Source of the DNA: Paramecium tetraurelia
Taxonomy: Eukaryota > Ciliophora > Oligohymenophorea > Peniculida > Parameciidae
DNA length: 64,000 nt
Assembly (NCBI RefSeq): GCF_000165425.1
Contig: NW_001799177.1
Span: 372,001-436,000 of the forward strand
Reading direction: 5' to 3'
Shown: one piece after another, positions 11,401 through 25,830 of the stretch
Layout: every line of letters begins with the position of its first letter
Numbering within the stretch: the stretch's first letter is position 1
The notes under the pieces: generated by a model
Database searches by the model: none
The model's input: the letters and a program-made list of their open reading frames with translations, nothing else
Told to the model about the DNA's origin: nothing
Made by a program: the position numbers and the translations under genes

Positions 11401-14400
11401 AAGCAATCAATAGAGCAGCCACTGCAGTTTTGAGATGTTCTAAGAATCTTTATAGTTGGAACCTGTAGTAAAAGGAAAGCAAAGGATCATTTTATGAGAT
11501 GATTGCTCAAGATAAGGAAATTGTAAAAGTCATATTGTTATTGACTGGTTCAATTTAAGGTACAAGAAACAAAGTTCATGATTTCTTATCATCATTCAAG
11601 AAGTTCTCATGGTTGTGGACTGAAAACATTTAAGATAACATCAATAGTTTCAGTAAGAAGAATCCAACTTTGTAAGATTACGAAGATGCCTTGAAGAAAT
11701 TCACATCAATTGAAGAAGAAATCGATAAAATTGAAGCATCTCATAAAATTGGTGCCATGGAATTAAAGACAGGAAATTTATGTAGTGGATTGAAAGTACA
11801 TGCAAAAGATTGGAAAAATTTCTATTGTTAAGATCTTCATAAAAGAGCTAGATAATTATTAGACTAATTGACAGATTTAACTAATTAATATTCAACTAAA
11901 TTATCCAAGGAAGTTAAGGATATTGATTCTTTAGGATACGTTATGGAATGTTTAGAAGATATTCGTAAGATTCAAGCAGAAATCGATTTGAAATTTAATC
12001 CAGTTTAAGACATGTATGCTCTTTTGGATATCTATTTACCAGGTGGTATTTCAGATAAGGATGAGATGGATCAAAGATCTATGTTAAGAAGAAATTGGGA
12101 TCAATTGATTAGTTAAGCTGAAATTAAAGGAAAGGAATTACAATAGAAATAAAAGAATTATCTCAAGTAATTGAAGAAGTCAATTAAGGAATTTATTTAA
12201 GAAGTTAATGATTTCCGTAAGGATTATGAATTGAATGGACCAATGGTTGAAAATATTGCACCAAAGGAAGCAATGGAAAGATTACGTAGATTCGAAGATG
12301 AATTTTCAGTTAAATAGAAATTCTATTAAATTAATAGGAAGGGTGAAGATCTGTTTGGTCTATAAAATTAATCCTATCCAGCTCTTAAAAAGACCTAGGA
12401 TGAATTAGCAAACTTGAAGAAATTGTATTCCTTATTTTCAGATGTCATTGATACAATTAATAGATGGAAAGAAGAATCTTGGGCTGATGTTTCAGTTGAA
12501 TCATTGAATTAGATGGAAGAAAATTTCACAAAATACACTGCTTAATGTGGTACATTACCAAGAGATTTAAGAGAGTGGTAAGCCTATAAGGAATTGAAAT
12601 TAGAATTAGATAATTTAAATAAGATTTTGCCAATCATCAAGGAATTGAAAAAACCATCCATTAAACCAAGACATTGGATGAAGATTGTTGAAACAACAGG
12701 AAAGCAATTGAATTATGAAAATCCAGATAACTTCTTTATTTCTGATATCATAAACTGTGAGTTATTGGCTCATGAAGACGATATTGTAGATATCACAGAT
12801 TCAGCAGATAAATAAATTAAGATTGAGACAAGTTTGAAAGATATCGTAGATAGATGGTCTACACAAGAATTCAAATTCTCAATTTGGGGTAAAAGAGAAG
12901 TACCATGTATGCTTAATGGTTTGAGTGTGTAAGAAATTACAGAAACTTTGGAAGAGGATCAAATGACCTTATCTTCATTGAATGCTCAAAGATATGTTGC
13001 ACCATTCAAAGTTGAAGTTGAAATCAAAATCAGAGAATTCTCAGATGTCTCAGAAACATTGGATATGTGGATTAAAGTATAGAAGTTATGGACTGCATTG
13101 GAACCAGTATTTACAGGTGGTGATATTGCTAGATAAATGCCATTATAAGCTAAGTAATTTGCAGCTCTTGATAAGAATTGGATGAAAATTATGGAAAAAG
13201 CATTTGAAAGCAAAAAGGTTATTATCAGTTGTTAAAACGATATGTTAAAGGACTTTTTACCAGATTTGTAAAAGAAATTAGAAGATTGCTAAAAGATGTT
13301 GGAAGCCTATTTGGAAGGTAAAAGAAAGAAGTTCCCAAGATTTTACTTTGTGGCTAATCAAGATTTATTAAAGATTTTATCTCAAGGAAGTGATCCAAAG
13401 AGTATTCAAGAAGACTTTGAAAAGTTGTTTGATGCCATCACTAAAGTCACATTTGGAAAGAATACAGAGAAGAAAGGATCTACTGAATTAGTGATCCAAT
13501 AAATTATGTAAAGTGCAGGAAAAGATGAAGAAATTGTAGATTTGAATTAAAATGTTAAGTGTGAGGGAAATATTGAAGGTTGGTTAAAGACTTTAGAATT
13601 ACAAATGTAATCTACACTAAGAGATATTACAAGAACAGCTTGTAGTGCTTGTTTCACTATGGGATTAAAGGATTTCTGTAAGGCTTATTGTTCTTAAGTT
13701 GCTTTGTTGGGTATTCAAGTCATTTGGACTCAAAAGATCACAGAAGCATTAGAAAAGACAGGAAGATAAGAGAATAAGAATATCATGGAAACAAAGAGAG
13801 CTGAAATTAGAGACATGATGGCTGTATTATCAGCGATGTGTTTGGAAGGATACAAAAGTAATTTAGAAAGAACAAGAGTTGAAACTTTGGTCACAATCCA
13901 TGTCCATCAAAGAGATATTGCTCAGGAATTGAAATGCAAAGACATTAATGATTTCGATTGGTAAAAGTAGACTCGTCTTTATTGGAAATAAGATTAAGAC
14001 ACTTGTGTTATTTCAATTACAGATTGGGATTAAGGATATGCCTATGAATTCTTGGGATCTAAGGAAAGATTGTGTATTACTCCTTTGACAGATAGATGTT
14101 ACATTACATTGGCTTAAGCTATGTCTATGTATTATGGTGGTGCTCCTGCAGGGCCAGCTGGTACTGGTAAAACTGAAACAGTTAAGGATTTGGGTAGAAC
14201 TTTGGGAGTCTTTGTCGTTGTCACAAATTGCTCAGATTAACACAGATATAGAGATATGGCTAAGATTTTCAAGGGATTATGTTAATCAGGTTTATGGGGT
14301 TGTTTCGATGAATTTAATAGAATTGATTTGGAGGTGCTTTCTGTCGTGGCTATGTAAGTGGAAGCTATTACAACTGCAAAGAAATAACATCTCAAAGAAT

Positions 14401-17400
14401 TTATGTTCCCTGAAGAAGTTGCTCCAATTGAATTACAATAATAAGTAGGATACTTCATTACAATGAATCCAGGATATGCTGGTAGATAAGAATTACCAGA
14501 AAACTTGAAAGCCTTATTTAGAGGAGTGTCTATGATGGTTCCAGATAGAGAAATTATTATTAAAGTCAAGTTGGCTTCTGTTGGTTATAACTCAATCGAT
14601 GCATTAGCCAAGAAATTCAATGTTTTATATCGTTTATGTGAAGAACAACTTTCAAAATAAAGACATTATGATTTTGGTTTACGTAATATCTTATCAGTGC
14701 TAAGAACAGCAGGTAATACCAAAAGAGAAGAACTTAAATCTGACGAAGAAATGCTTTTAATGAGATCCTTAAGAGATATGAATTTGAGTAAGTTGGTGGC
14801 TGATGATATTGCCTTGTTCAATGGATTGTTACAAGATATCTTCCCTAAATAAAGTGATATCAAAAAGAAGGAATATCCAGATGTTGAGAAAATGATCCCA
14901 TAAGTCATCTAAAGAAAAGGAGGTTTAATCAATAATGATAAATTCCAATTGAAGATCATTTAATTATATGAAACAGCTTTGGTTAGACATGGTTTTATGT
15001 TAGTGGGACCATCAGGCAGTGGTAAGACCACAATTATGTCTGTATTGACAGATTCATTAACTGATTTGGGTCTTCCTCACAGAATCACAAGACTTAATCC
15101 TAAAGCCATTACAGCCTAAGAAATGTATGGTGTCAAGAGTGAAATCTCAGATGATTGGATTCCAGGTATCTTCAGTACAATTTGGTAGAAATCAAATAGC
15201 AGAAACAATAAACATACTACTTGGATTACTTGTGATGGTCCAGTGGATGCTATTTGGATTGAAAATTTGAATACAGTGTTGGATGACAATAAGATTCTTA
15301 CTCTAGCCAATGGTTAGCGTATACCAATGACAGAAAATTGTAAATTGGTGTTTGAGGTAGAAAATCTGAATAATGCTTCACCAGCAACAGTCAGTAGATG
15401 CGGATAAGTTTATATTTCACCAACAGATTTAGGATATGAACCAGTATGGAAAGGATGGATATTACAAAGAAAATTAGATGCAAGAGTTGATGAATCAGAA
15501 AAATTGAATGTTCTACTCAATAAATACTTTAACACTCACCTTATCTTAGAAACAATAGACAAGACATGCAAGAATCCAGTTATGGATATCTCTTATGTAT
15601 TAAGGGTCTATCAAACCTTAAATCTTCTCAATGGTATTTTGAGACCATTAGTAAATGCTAACAAAACATTGACTGAATAAGACTATGAAAAAGTAGTTGT
15701 CTTTGCAATGACTTGGGGAGTAGGTGGCATCTATGAAGTACAAGATAGAATCTTATTCCATGAATTCCTTAGCCTAAAAAGGTGCCCCAATTCCATACAA
15801 AGCTAAAGATGGTGAAACAGTCTTTGATTACTACATCTACTTGGATGAAAGAGGTACTTGTGAATGGAAACTCATATAACCAGAAGAATGGAAAGCTCCA
15901 GATAAATTTTATTTCTCTCAATTACTCATGCCTACTGTCGATTCATTCAGAGCTGAAATGATCTTATCATACATTCTTAATCAACCAAAGGCATCCCCAT
16001 AACCACCAGTCAGTTGCAGTTATGTTATCTTAGTGGGAGGTAGTGGTACAGCCAAAACATCAAGTGTGCTTATGTATGCCAACAAATTCAACAAAGAAAA
16101 GATGTTGTTCAAGAGAATCAACTTTTCATCTGCTACTCTACCTAGTCACTTCTAGGCTGCTATTGAAGCTGAATGTGATTTCAAAATAGGTAAAGATTTT
16201 GCTCCTCCTCAAAATAAAAACATGACTGTATTCATTGATGATCTTTCTATGCCTTTTGTAAATAAGTGGGGAGATTAAGTCACCTTGGAAATAGTTAGAC
16301 AACTCATCGATTAGGGTGGTTTCTATATGTTAGACAAAGCCTAAAGAGGTAACTTCAGAGGTATCAAAAACCTTACATACATCGGAGCCATGTAACATCC
16401 AGGAGGTGGTAGAAATGATATCCCTAACAGATTGAAGAGATAAGCAGTCATTTTCAATATGATTTTGCCACTCTCAGTTGAAGGCATTTATGGTCCCATC
16501 ATCAAACATTAATTCAAGGCTAAATACTTCTCAGCTGATGTCAATAGAGCTATTGATACATTAACTGGTGCAACCATTTAAATTTGGAATAAAGTCAAAG
16601 CAACTATGTTACCAACACCAGCCAAATTCCATTATGTGTTCAATATGAGAGATCTATCCCGTGTCTTCAAGGGTATCTTATCAGTAAGAAAGGAAACAAT
16701 AAACACTGCTGCTTAAGTTGGACCAATGAAATCAGATGTATTTTTAGTTGGATTGTGGATGCATGAATGTGAAAGAGTCTTTGTAGATAAAATGACTAAT
16801 CAAAAGGATAAGGATCAAGTATGTAATTACATTAAGGATATTGCTTTGGATCTATATAACCATTTAGATAGTGAAATCTAAGATAAATACAGCAAGGAGA
16901 AGTTATTCTTGATGTGCGATTTCTTGAAGGAAGATATAAAGAATGAAGATGGATTAGTTGAAGTTGAAGCTGAAAAGATTTATGAGGGAGTCAATTCTAT
17001 TGACAGATTAAGATTAAGATGTAATAGTCTTTTACAAGATTACAATGATAAATACCCAGCAAAGAAGATGAGTCTAGTGCTTTTCGACGATGCTATCAAA
17101 CATTTGTTGCGTATTTCAAGATTAATTAAATAACCAAGATCCAATGCTTTATTAGTAGGAGTTGGTGGTTCAGGTAAATAATCCTTGACAAGATTGGATG
17201 CTGATATCTTGAAGAACGTATGCTATTAAATTATTTTGACTAAAAATTTCAGTGAGAAAGACTTGAAAGAAGAAATTAAGAAATTGTTTGATTGGGCTGG
17301 CCATCTTGGTAAATAGGTTACGTTTATATTGACAGATAGTGAAGTGAAGAAAGAGGAATTCTTAGAATATATCAATATGATCTTATCAACAGGAGAAGTG

Positions 17401-20400
17401 GCTGGTTTATTGGCTAAGGATGAAAAGGAAGTTTGGTTGGCTGATGTCAGAAATGATTATGTCAAAGAGAAACAATTGGGTAATATTGATCCTCCTTAGA
17501 GTGACTTATATGCCTATTTGGTTGATAGAATAAGAGATAATTTGCATATTATTTTGTGCTTCTCACCAGTAGGTTAGAAATTCAGAGACAGATCTCGTAA
17601 ATTCCCAGCTTTATTCAATGAATGTACAATTGATTGGTTCTTGCCATGGCCTGAAGCTGCTTTGGTTAGTGTTGCTGAAACATTCATCAAGAATTTCAAA
17701 GAATTAGACACAACTAATGACATCAAGGAAGAATTGATGAAACATATGGGTAATGTACATATCATGGTTAATTCTGTTTGTGAACTTTACTTCCAAAAGA
17801 TGAGAAGACAAGTTTATGTTACACCAAAGAGTTATCTTTCTTATTTGAATTCTTATAAGGAATTGTATTTGAAAAAATATGCTGAATTAGATCTTCAAGA
17901 AAATTCATATAAGATTGGTTTGAATAAGATTAATGAAGCAGCTAAACAAATAGAAAAGATGGGTGTGGCTTTGAGAGAAGAAGAAGCTTAATTAAAGGAA
18001 GCATCAGAAAAGACTGAAAAATTATTAGAAGACTTGGAAAAAGAAAGCAAGAAGGCCAATTAAAAGAATGATGAAGTCGAGGCTACCACTGCTTAATGTA
18101 TGAAATAAGCATAGATGATTGCAAGTGAAAAATAAGCTGCCGAGAAAGATTTGGCTGCTGCTATGCCTGCTCTCATAAGAGCTTAAGAAGCCGTCGATTC
18201 TTTGGATAAGAAGGATATTGATGAAATGAAGGCCATGAAGACTTTGATGGACATTATGAAAGCCATTATAGACTCAATTGTTGTATATTTCATGGGTAAA
18301 TTATTGCCAGTTCAATCATTCACTGTGAAGATCAGTAAGGTCGATTATCAATTCTTGAAAGATTCATTTGATGAAGGTGGTAAATCAGTTCTTTTTGATA
18401 TGAACTTCTTAAACAAATTGAAGGGATTTGAGAAAGATGGTATTAATGAAGAGACTATCGAATTATTGTAACCATACATGTCATAAGAATGGTTTAGTGA
18501 AGAAAAGGCCCAGAGTGCTTCAAAGGCAGCTTAAGGTCTATTGAAGTGGGTTAAGGCTATTTATGAATATCATGAGAAGTCAAAGATCGTTAAACCCAAG
18601 AAGGTCTATTTGTAAATCTAAGAGGGTCGTCTTGAGATGGCAAGAAAAGAATTGGCAAAAGCTGAAAAAGATTTGAATGAAATCAAGGAATATTTGGCTA
18701 AATTGAAGGAGACATTCAACAAGTAAATGGAAGAGAAATCATTTTTGGAACAGAAATCAAATAAAACTAAAAAGAGAATTACTACAGCTAGATAATTGAT
18801 TGAATCACTTTCAGATGAAAAGGCTAGATGGGGATAAGGAGCCACAGAAAATAGCTGATCAAAAACGTAAATTAATTGGTAATTGTTCATTGGCTACCTC
18901 ATTTATTTCTTATTGTGGTCCATTCAATGCAGAATATAGATAGTTATTGGCAGGAGATTATTTCGTAAATGATCAAAAGAGAAGAGGTGTTCCAGTTACA
19001 CCAGGATTGAATCTGACATAGTTTTTAGTCGATGATGCCACAGTAGGAGAATGGAACTTATAGGGATTGCCTAAAGATGAATTGTCCATTCAAAACGGTA
19101 TCATGGTTACCAATTCAACCAGATATCCTTTGTTAATTGATCCATAAGGACAAGGTAATTACTGGATCAGACAAAAGTTCGCTGACAAAATTGAACCCTT
19201 CAGATGCATTACTACATTGAATCATCCTAAATTCAAAGATAACTTCTTAAAACCATGTATGTAAGATGGATTATGTTTGATTATTGAAAATATTGAAAAT
19301 GAAGTAGATCCTATGTTGGATCCAGTACTTGAAAAGTAAATCTAAGTCAAAGCCAAGAAGAATAAGTATATTGAAGTTGGAGGTACTTAAATGGACTTTG
19401 ATGATGGATTTAAATTGTTTATGTTTTGTAGATTAGCCAATCCTACATTCTCTCCTGAATTATCAGCCAAGACAACCATTATTGACTTTACTGTTACTCA
19501 AGGTGGTTTAGAATAATAATTGTTGGGTAAGGTCATCAGTAAAGAATAAAAAGCTTTGGAAGACTCTCTCAATTAATTATTGGCAGATGTCAATTAAAAT
19601 AAGAAAGATCTATAAAGATTAGATAAGAATTTGTTAGAAAGATTGACTCAATCTTCTGGTAACCTTCTGGAAGATGAGGGTCTCATTGAAGTGTTGGGAA
19701 GCACTAAAACTTAAGCCAAAGAAGTTTCAGTGAAATTGTTGGATGCTGAAGTCAAGACCAGAGAAATTAATGAAAAGAGAGAATAATATAGACCAGTTGC
19801 AATCAGAGGTTCAGCCTTGTATTTCACTATTTTGGAAGTCTCATTAATCAATTGGATGTATAATTCCTCTTTGGAATAATTCTTGAAGTTGTTCAATGAT
19901 TCTATTGATCAATCTGAAAGAAATACATTACCCTCGAAAAGAGTTGATAACATCATTAAATATCTCACTTTCCATGTTTATAAGTATGTCAATAGAGGTC
20001 TATTTGAAAAGGATAAGATTTCCTTCATTTTAATGATGTGTTTCAAAGTTAAACAAACAGACAAAAAAATTAATGCTGGAGATGTATCACAATTCTTGAA
20101 GAGTGGTGCTGCTTTGGATCCTAAAACAGAGAAATAAAAGCCATTCTAATTCTTGGATGAGAAATAATGGCTCAACATTTTAGCCTTGTCTAGACATCAT
20201 TTCAATGGAGATCAAATGGCCTTCTTTAGAGATCTACCAGAATCCATTTCTAGAAATGAACAACAATGGAGATAATGGAATGATAGAAATGATCCTGAAA
20301 ATTCACCAATTCCAGATTTTGCTGAACGTATAGCAGCAGACAAAGAAATTGGTCCATTCATTTCCTTATGTCTCGTAAGATCACTTAAAGAAGATAGAAC

Positions 20401-22434
20401 CTTAGTTGCTGCTACTCATTTTATTAATGCAACTCTTGGCAAAGAATTTACTGCTCCTATTTCATATCCTATCGATTCTATTTGGGCAGAAAGTTCCAAA
20501 ACTGATCCAGTATTATTCTTATTGTCTGCTGGTGCTGATCCTACTTCATCTATAGATGATCTCTCAAGAAAAAAGAGAAAAGTATTTTGTGAAAAAGTGT
20601 CAATGGGAGAAGGTCAAGAAGAAGCTGCCAGAAGAGTCATTAAGAATGGTTTCGAAACTGGTATGTGGGTTATTCTCTAAAATTGTCATTTGGGTCTTAA
20701 ATTCATGGAAGAAATCGAAACCATTGTTAATCCAGAGGCAACCATAAATGATGACTTCAGATTGTGGATTACTTGTGAATAGCATCCTAAATTCCCATTG
20801 GGTCTCTTATAAAAGACTATCAAAGTTACCAATGAACCTCCTAAGGGATTGAAAGCAGGTTTGTATAAGACCTTTACTACAATCATCACATAAGAATTCT
20901 TGGAAAAGGTTGAACATCCAAATTGGAGAAGTCTTATCTATACAATTTGTTTCTTACATTCAATTGTCATTGAAAGACGTAAGTTTGGTCCTCTTGGATG
21001 GTGTGTACCTTACGAATTTAATAATCCAGATCTTGAAGCCTCCCTTGCATTTATTGAAAAATACTTGAATTCATTCCTTAGTGGACCTCCTTCATAATCA
21101 CCAAACTTGAATTTGAATATGAATGTCATTAGATACATGATTTGTGAAGTGTAATATGGTGGTCGTATTACTGATGATTTGGATAGAGAATTGTTTAATG
21201 CCTATGGTGAAGATTACTTAAAGGAAGCAATCTTTGGAAACGAGTATGTTATAGCTGAAGCACCATTTGATGCAGGAGGTGGTACTAAACCAACTAAATT
21301 CTAATACAAAATCCCTGCCACAACTTAAATGCCAGAACTCATTAAGTATCACGATGTCATTAAGTAATTACCTGACATTGATAATCCTGAAGTATTTGGA
21401 TTACATGTTAATGCTGATATAACATTTAGAAAGAAAGAATCTACTGAAATGATTATAACAATTATGGACACTAGACCAAAGGATTCCGGCGGTGGCGGTG
21501 GTAAAACAAGAGAAGAAATAGTCTAGGATAAAGCTAGAGAATTATTAGCTAAATTACCCTCAGACTATGTTGATCTGGAAGTTAGAGAACAAGTTCGTAA
21601 ATTAGCAGGTCCAAAGAATCTTCCAGATAAGGGATTGACTGTGCCACTTAACATTTTCTTATATCAAGAAATCCAAAGAATGCAAATAGTTATTGCCATT
21701 TGCAGAAAAACATTGTCAGATGTCATTGATGCAATTGATGGACAGATCATCATGACTCCTGATATTTTAGAAGCTATCAATTCGATGTATGATGCCAAGG
21801 TTCCACTTACCTGGGTTTATGATGCTACAGGAGTAGAAATCTCATGGATCTTGCCCACTCTAGGAGCATGGTTCAGTTCATTGATAGATCGTAATAAGCA
21901 ATTAAACGATTGGTTGAAGAGCAACAGACCCAATCACTTTTGGCTTGGTGGTTTCTTTAATCCTCAAGGTTTCTTGACTGCAGTCAAATAAGAAGTCACT
22001 CGTATGCACAAAGGTAAACCAGGAGACAAGGATGCTTGGTCATTGGATGATGTTGTACAATCCACATAAGTTAAAGAAAGAGAATATGAACAAATCAGAG
22101 ATATTCAATCAGAAGGTGTCTATGTGAGTGGATTATCTCTTGAAGGATGTAAATGGAGCAGAAATGGACTTGACGAGTCTGAACCAAAGAAGATGTTCGC
22201 TCCTTTGCCCATCCTTTATGTCACTGCTATCAATAAGAAGAAGGGTGCTGATGCTGAAAAGAATTCCTCGACTTATAGTTGCCCTGTTTATAAGGTATTA
22301 TTTTATGTAATTCATCTTAGTATCCAAGAAGAACTGATAAATATCTCATTTGTAGAGTTGGATTGCCTTGCGAAGGTACAGGTGCTCATAAATGGAAGTT
22401 AAGAGGAGTAGCACTCTTATGTTCAACTGAATGA
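8480..22434 (+). CDS. Axonemal outer-arm dynein heavy chain, gamma (DNAH5/DNAH8) type
   Basis: Ciliary motor ATPase of about 4,607 residues, full length for the family. The tail (to about 13900) precedes six AAA modules. P-loops are GPAGTGKT (AAA1, at 14151), GPSGSGKT (AAA2, near 15007), GGSGTAKT (AAA3, near 16036) and VGGSGKQS (AAA4, near 17163). The stalk with its microtubule-binding tip spans about 17900-18800, and the C-terminal domain ends [10 protein letters not shown]. Assignment to gamma rests on matches around AAA1/AAA2, such as [20 protein letters not shown] and [19 protein letters not shown], which resemble DNAH5/DNAH8 rather than the beta chains. Introns: 8561-8587 (27 nt), 8782-8857 (76 nt, anomalous) and 22295-22320 (26 nt). 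Two one-base A-run excesses (15776-15780 and 18848-18851) break the frame but nothing else is damaged, so they are probably assembly errors. Confidence 0.92.
8787..8841. other. Candidate retained 55-bp internal eliminated sequence (IES) inside an intron
   Basis: Paramecium IESs are short TA-bounded inserts removed from somatic DNA. This segment begins TACAGACA, which fits 7 of 8 positions of the terminal consensus TAYAGYNR, and is followed by a second TA at 8842-8843. Its far end (before that TA) fits the consensus poorly. Removing it leaves GTAAG + 8842-8857, a 21-nt intron with canonical ends. The 55-bp length lies in a known IES size peak. This is an inference from one locus. Confidence 0.35.
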
Positions 22435-22997
22435 GATTTTAATATATATTATATATTATTTTATGAACAACATGAATAAAATGGGGTATCCATTCCTTAA
22501 CAAGTTTTAACTCAAATATTTTTTAGAATTACTACAGTATTAATTGTATCATAATATTGTTAACTTTTTTAATTATAAATTGAGAGTATCTATTTTAACA
22601 ATGCTGTAGGAAAGTTATTTTTGGCTTATGGAAGATTATTTTGAAGATCTCAAAACGAAATTATTAATATTTCTATTCTAAGCTTTAAATTTGTCAGGTA
22701 GATTTTTTTATTATTGAGAGAATATGTAATTGAGAATTCTTCTGGATAATAATTAAATTCTAAAAATAACAGATTAGAAAATACAGTTAAAATTGGCTAT
22801 TTATTATAATTAGTTAATAAAGCAAAATTTCTTACTTTTTGATTAAATCCTACAATTCAAACTTAGATTTTAATTTTAAAAGTAGATTTAAAATTGATTG
22901 ATATTAAATAAAACATATCTTATAATATCAAATGAATGAAATGTTCCAATTCTGAATGAAATTAAGCTTTTCCTATCCATCTTTATAATCTATGTCA
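22435..22997. other. AT-rich convergent intergenic spacer
   Basis: 563 nt between the dynein stop and the 3' end of the minus-strand kinase. It holds an AT-repeat near 22441-22460 and no protein-like frame. Nothing else is recognised. Confidence 0.6.
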
Positions 22998-25644
22998 TCA
23001 AGGTCCTAAAAATCCTACAAATTAGAGTACATTTTTATTTTCTAAGAATTTAAAGCCGTTTCTGCTGTTATTACAATTGTTTCGAAGTGTTAACCCTGGA
23101 GGCTTATATTACTTAGCTTGCAGTCTTGTCCAATCTATCTCAGCAAAGAACAAATGTTTCTTTATTTTATGAAGGTCTACTTAGGCTAATCTTTCCTTAG
23201 GAGATTTAACAAGCAATAATCTTAAAAGGTCTGCAGCTGTAGCACTAATTCCTTTGGGAATTTATAATGGTTCTATAATTTAAAAATTATTTAATTTACA
23301 ATATTTGATATTTTCAATTAAAGTCTTAATATTGGTGTTAAAATACGGAGGATAGCCAGTAAGCATTTCAAATAAAATAGTTCCAATTTAGTAAATATCA
23401 GTTGCTTTGGATGATCCAATACCTTCAATCAATTCAGGTGGAAGATAGGCTGGAGAGCCACAGAAGCTTTTGGCAATAATCTCTTAGCCTACATGACCTT
23501 GTTTGCATAACCCAAAATCTGTAAGTTTGATATACCCTTCTGAATCAATCAAGATATTTTCTGGTTTGAGATCTCTATAAAGAATGGATTTGGAGTGAAG
23601 ATATTCGACAGCCAATACTATTTGAGCAACAATGAATTTGGCAGTATATTCATCCAAGATCTTGCCCCTAGTCATATACCTAGCTAAGTCACCTGCAGGA
23701 CACAGTTCCGTAGCCAAGTATAAGTAATTTTATGTCTAGAATTATTGGTATAAAAACTTAGAAAGCAAAATACAAACGAACAATGAAAGGATGCTTAATG
23801 GTTTTTAGAATTTGAAGTTCTAAAAGTGTATAGTTTAAAAAGTCATGTTTGATTAACATGCTCTTTTCTTATTATTTCAAAGCGCAATAAAGATTCTTGT
23901 ATTTAGCCTTGTACACCTTTCCAAAACTGCCTTTACCAATCAATTCAAAACTTGATAAGCTTGATAAACCAATATTACTTAATTTTTTTTAACTTCCCTT
24001 TTCGTCAACAAGATCGATCTCATATTCTGCTTCACTTACACTGGCTAATGATTATTTAAATTTTTCCTTTTTTGCTTTCTATTGCTATTAGATATATCGT
24101 TTTTATTCGATTGCTGGTGAATCTAAGATATTCATAATTTAATTAGGTTTCTGTAACATTAAATTGTAAGCTCGTCTGGCATTCTTTATTTCATCAGTAG
24201 AACCTCTTATTAGGAAATTTTAGTTGATGTAACGAGCATATCCTACACAATTCTTCAGACCTTCATACCATCTACGAGCAGCATTTGTTTCTTTGAATGC
24301 GATAAAGAGATGGTTGCCTGAGTATTTGATTTCTAAGTAATGATATTAATCTTCCTAGAACCACTCATCTTTTGCCACTCTGATCTCATTTATTTAATCT
24401 AATGCAATTACTTCACTTAAAATATTAGGTTTCAATACTTTGGATTATTTGGAATGTCTTTCTCAGTTTTGAATCTTACCAGTGTTCCAGAATCAGGATC
24501 AGCAATCAGAAATCTTTGATACATAATCAATTTGAAATAATTAACCTTCAATACTTTTCCAGTTAGAATTGGTGGCCTAGTTGGTTTGTTTATTATAAAA
24601 GTCTCTTTTATACAAAATCATTATACATCTTTCTACAAATCCTCCAGATTGATTCCATTCATTGACTTCATAAATGAGTTTCTATAGACTGTGTTCAACT
24701 TCAATTCATTTTCGTATTTTAATAGTTATCTAACTTGTGTACCTGCAATTTCAATTGGTCTTCTATTAGTCTTATCTTGAATACTGAATTTATTAATGAT
24801 TAACTACTTTACATCAATATTCGGATGTTGCAACAGAGACATTGTTATGTCAGCATCGTCTATTTGGGCAGCCAAATGCAAGGCAGTTCCATGTTTGCTT
24901 GCTTTGTTGATGTTGATATCTGGTTATCCAATTAAAAACAATACAACTGATGATAATTACAATCGCAATACTTTATTTTAATTTTAGACAAACAGCCAAT
25001 GAGAGACAATTCCATCCATCATTTGTCTCTAAATTCACATCAGCCCCTTCACTTAATAGCCATAAGACTATCTTTTCATATCCAGTTACTATGGCTACAT
25101 GTAGAGATGACCATCCAAATACGGATAGGTCATTTAGGAGCAGGGTCTTATTCTTATCATAATTATCTAATAAGTGTTTTGCTTTCTAAAAATTATTGGT
25201 CTGAATAAACTCATAAAATTTTTCAATGTCATTATGCTAATTAATATTGGTACTCGATTTAAATTGATTATTCTTAAAGGAGTTACGAAAGGAATCATTC
25301 AAAGTGTTCTGTAGATCTGCAGCGAGACTATTTGAATTGCAGGACTTAAATTATTATTATTATTTTTGAGAATTAAAAGAAGAGTTTATGCTAAATTAAT
25401 CATCAACATTTTTGACAAATACTATCGATTCTGGACTGAACTGAATCGAACTTAAATAAGAGTGCTTTTCAATTTCCATCATTTGAGATTTAGTGAATAA
25501 ATACAATTTTTGATTACATACCTCAATTTATGTGACCTTCTGTATTTCAGCCTACAAATCATCCACTGTTCCTTTTGAAGGCACCTTAATGATACAAATT
25601 TATTCTTCTCCCCAATCATCGTAATACTTTAACTTGATTTTCAT
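22998..25644 (-). CDS. AGC-family protein kinase with ubiquitin-like, ankyrin and PH domains
   Basis: Predicted Ser/Thr kinase of 850 residues. Order: ubiquitin-like fold ([20 protein letters not shown], residues 1-80); Gln/Asn-rich linker; ankyrin repeats ([20 protein letters not shown], then [15 protein letters not shown]); a PH domain near residues 350-470 ending in the typical C-terminal helix with Trp ([15 protein letters not shown]); kinase from about residue 550. Kinase motifs are complete: [50 protein letters not shown] and DFGLCK are AGC hallmarks, but DWWSLG is DIYQIG. Four introns (22-25 nt); the one after the ankyrin region is modelled as 24 nt ending GAG, the least certain junction. 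PH suggests recruitment to phosphoinositide membranes, as in AKT; this is inferred. Confidence 0.85.
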
Positions 25645-25830
25645 TTAATTAAATTTATGTTAATTTCTGAATTACTTAATAAACTAGAAAATTATGAAGA
25701 AAACTTTTTATGAATCACTTTTTAATAATAATTGTACATTAATATTAATATTAAATTAAAAAGTATGTGTGCAATTAAAGAACCTCAATTGAGTTTTTTG
25801 TTTTACTTTGAAATAAATTAAAAATACTAA
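25645..25830. promoter_or_regulatory. Short tandem spacer between two minus-strand genes
   Basis: 186 nt between the 3' end of the MGC protein gene and the start of the kinase gene; very AT-rich with an ATTAATATTAAT-like repeat near 25740. It must hold the terminator of one gene or the promoter of the other, but no specific motif is seen. Confidence 0.3.
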
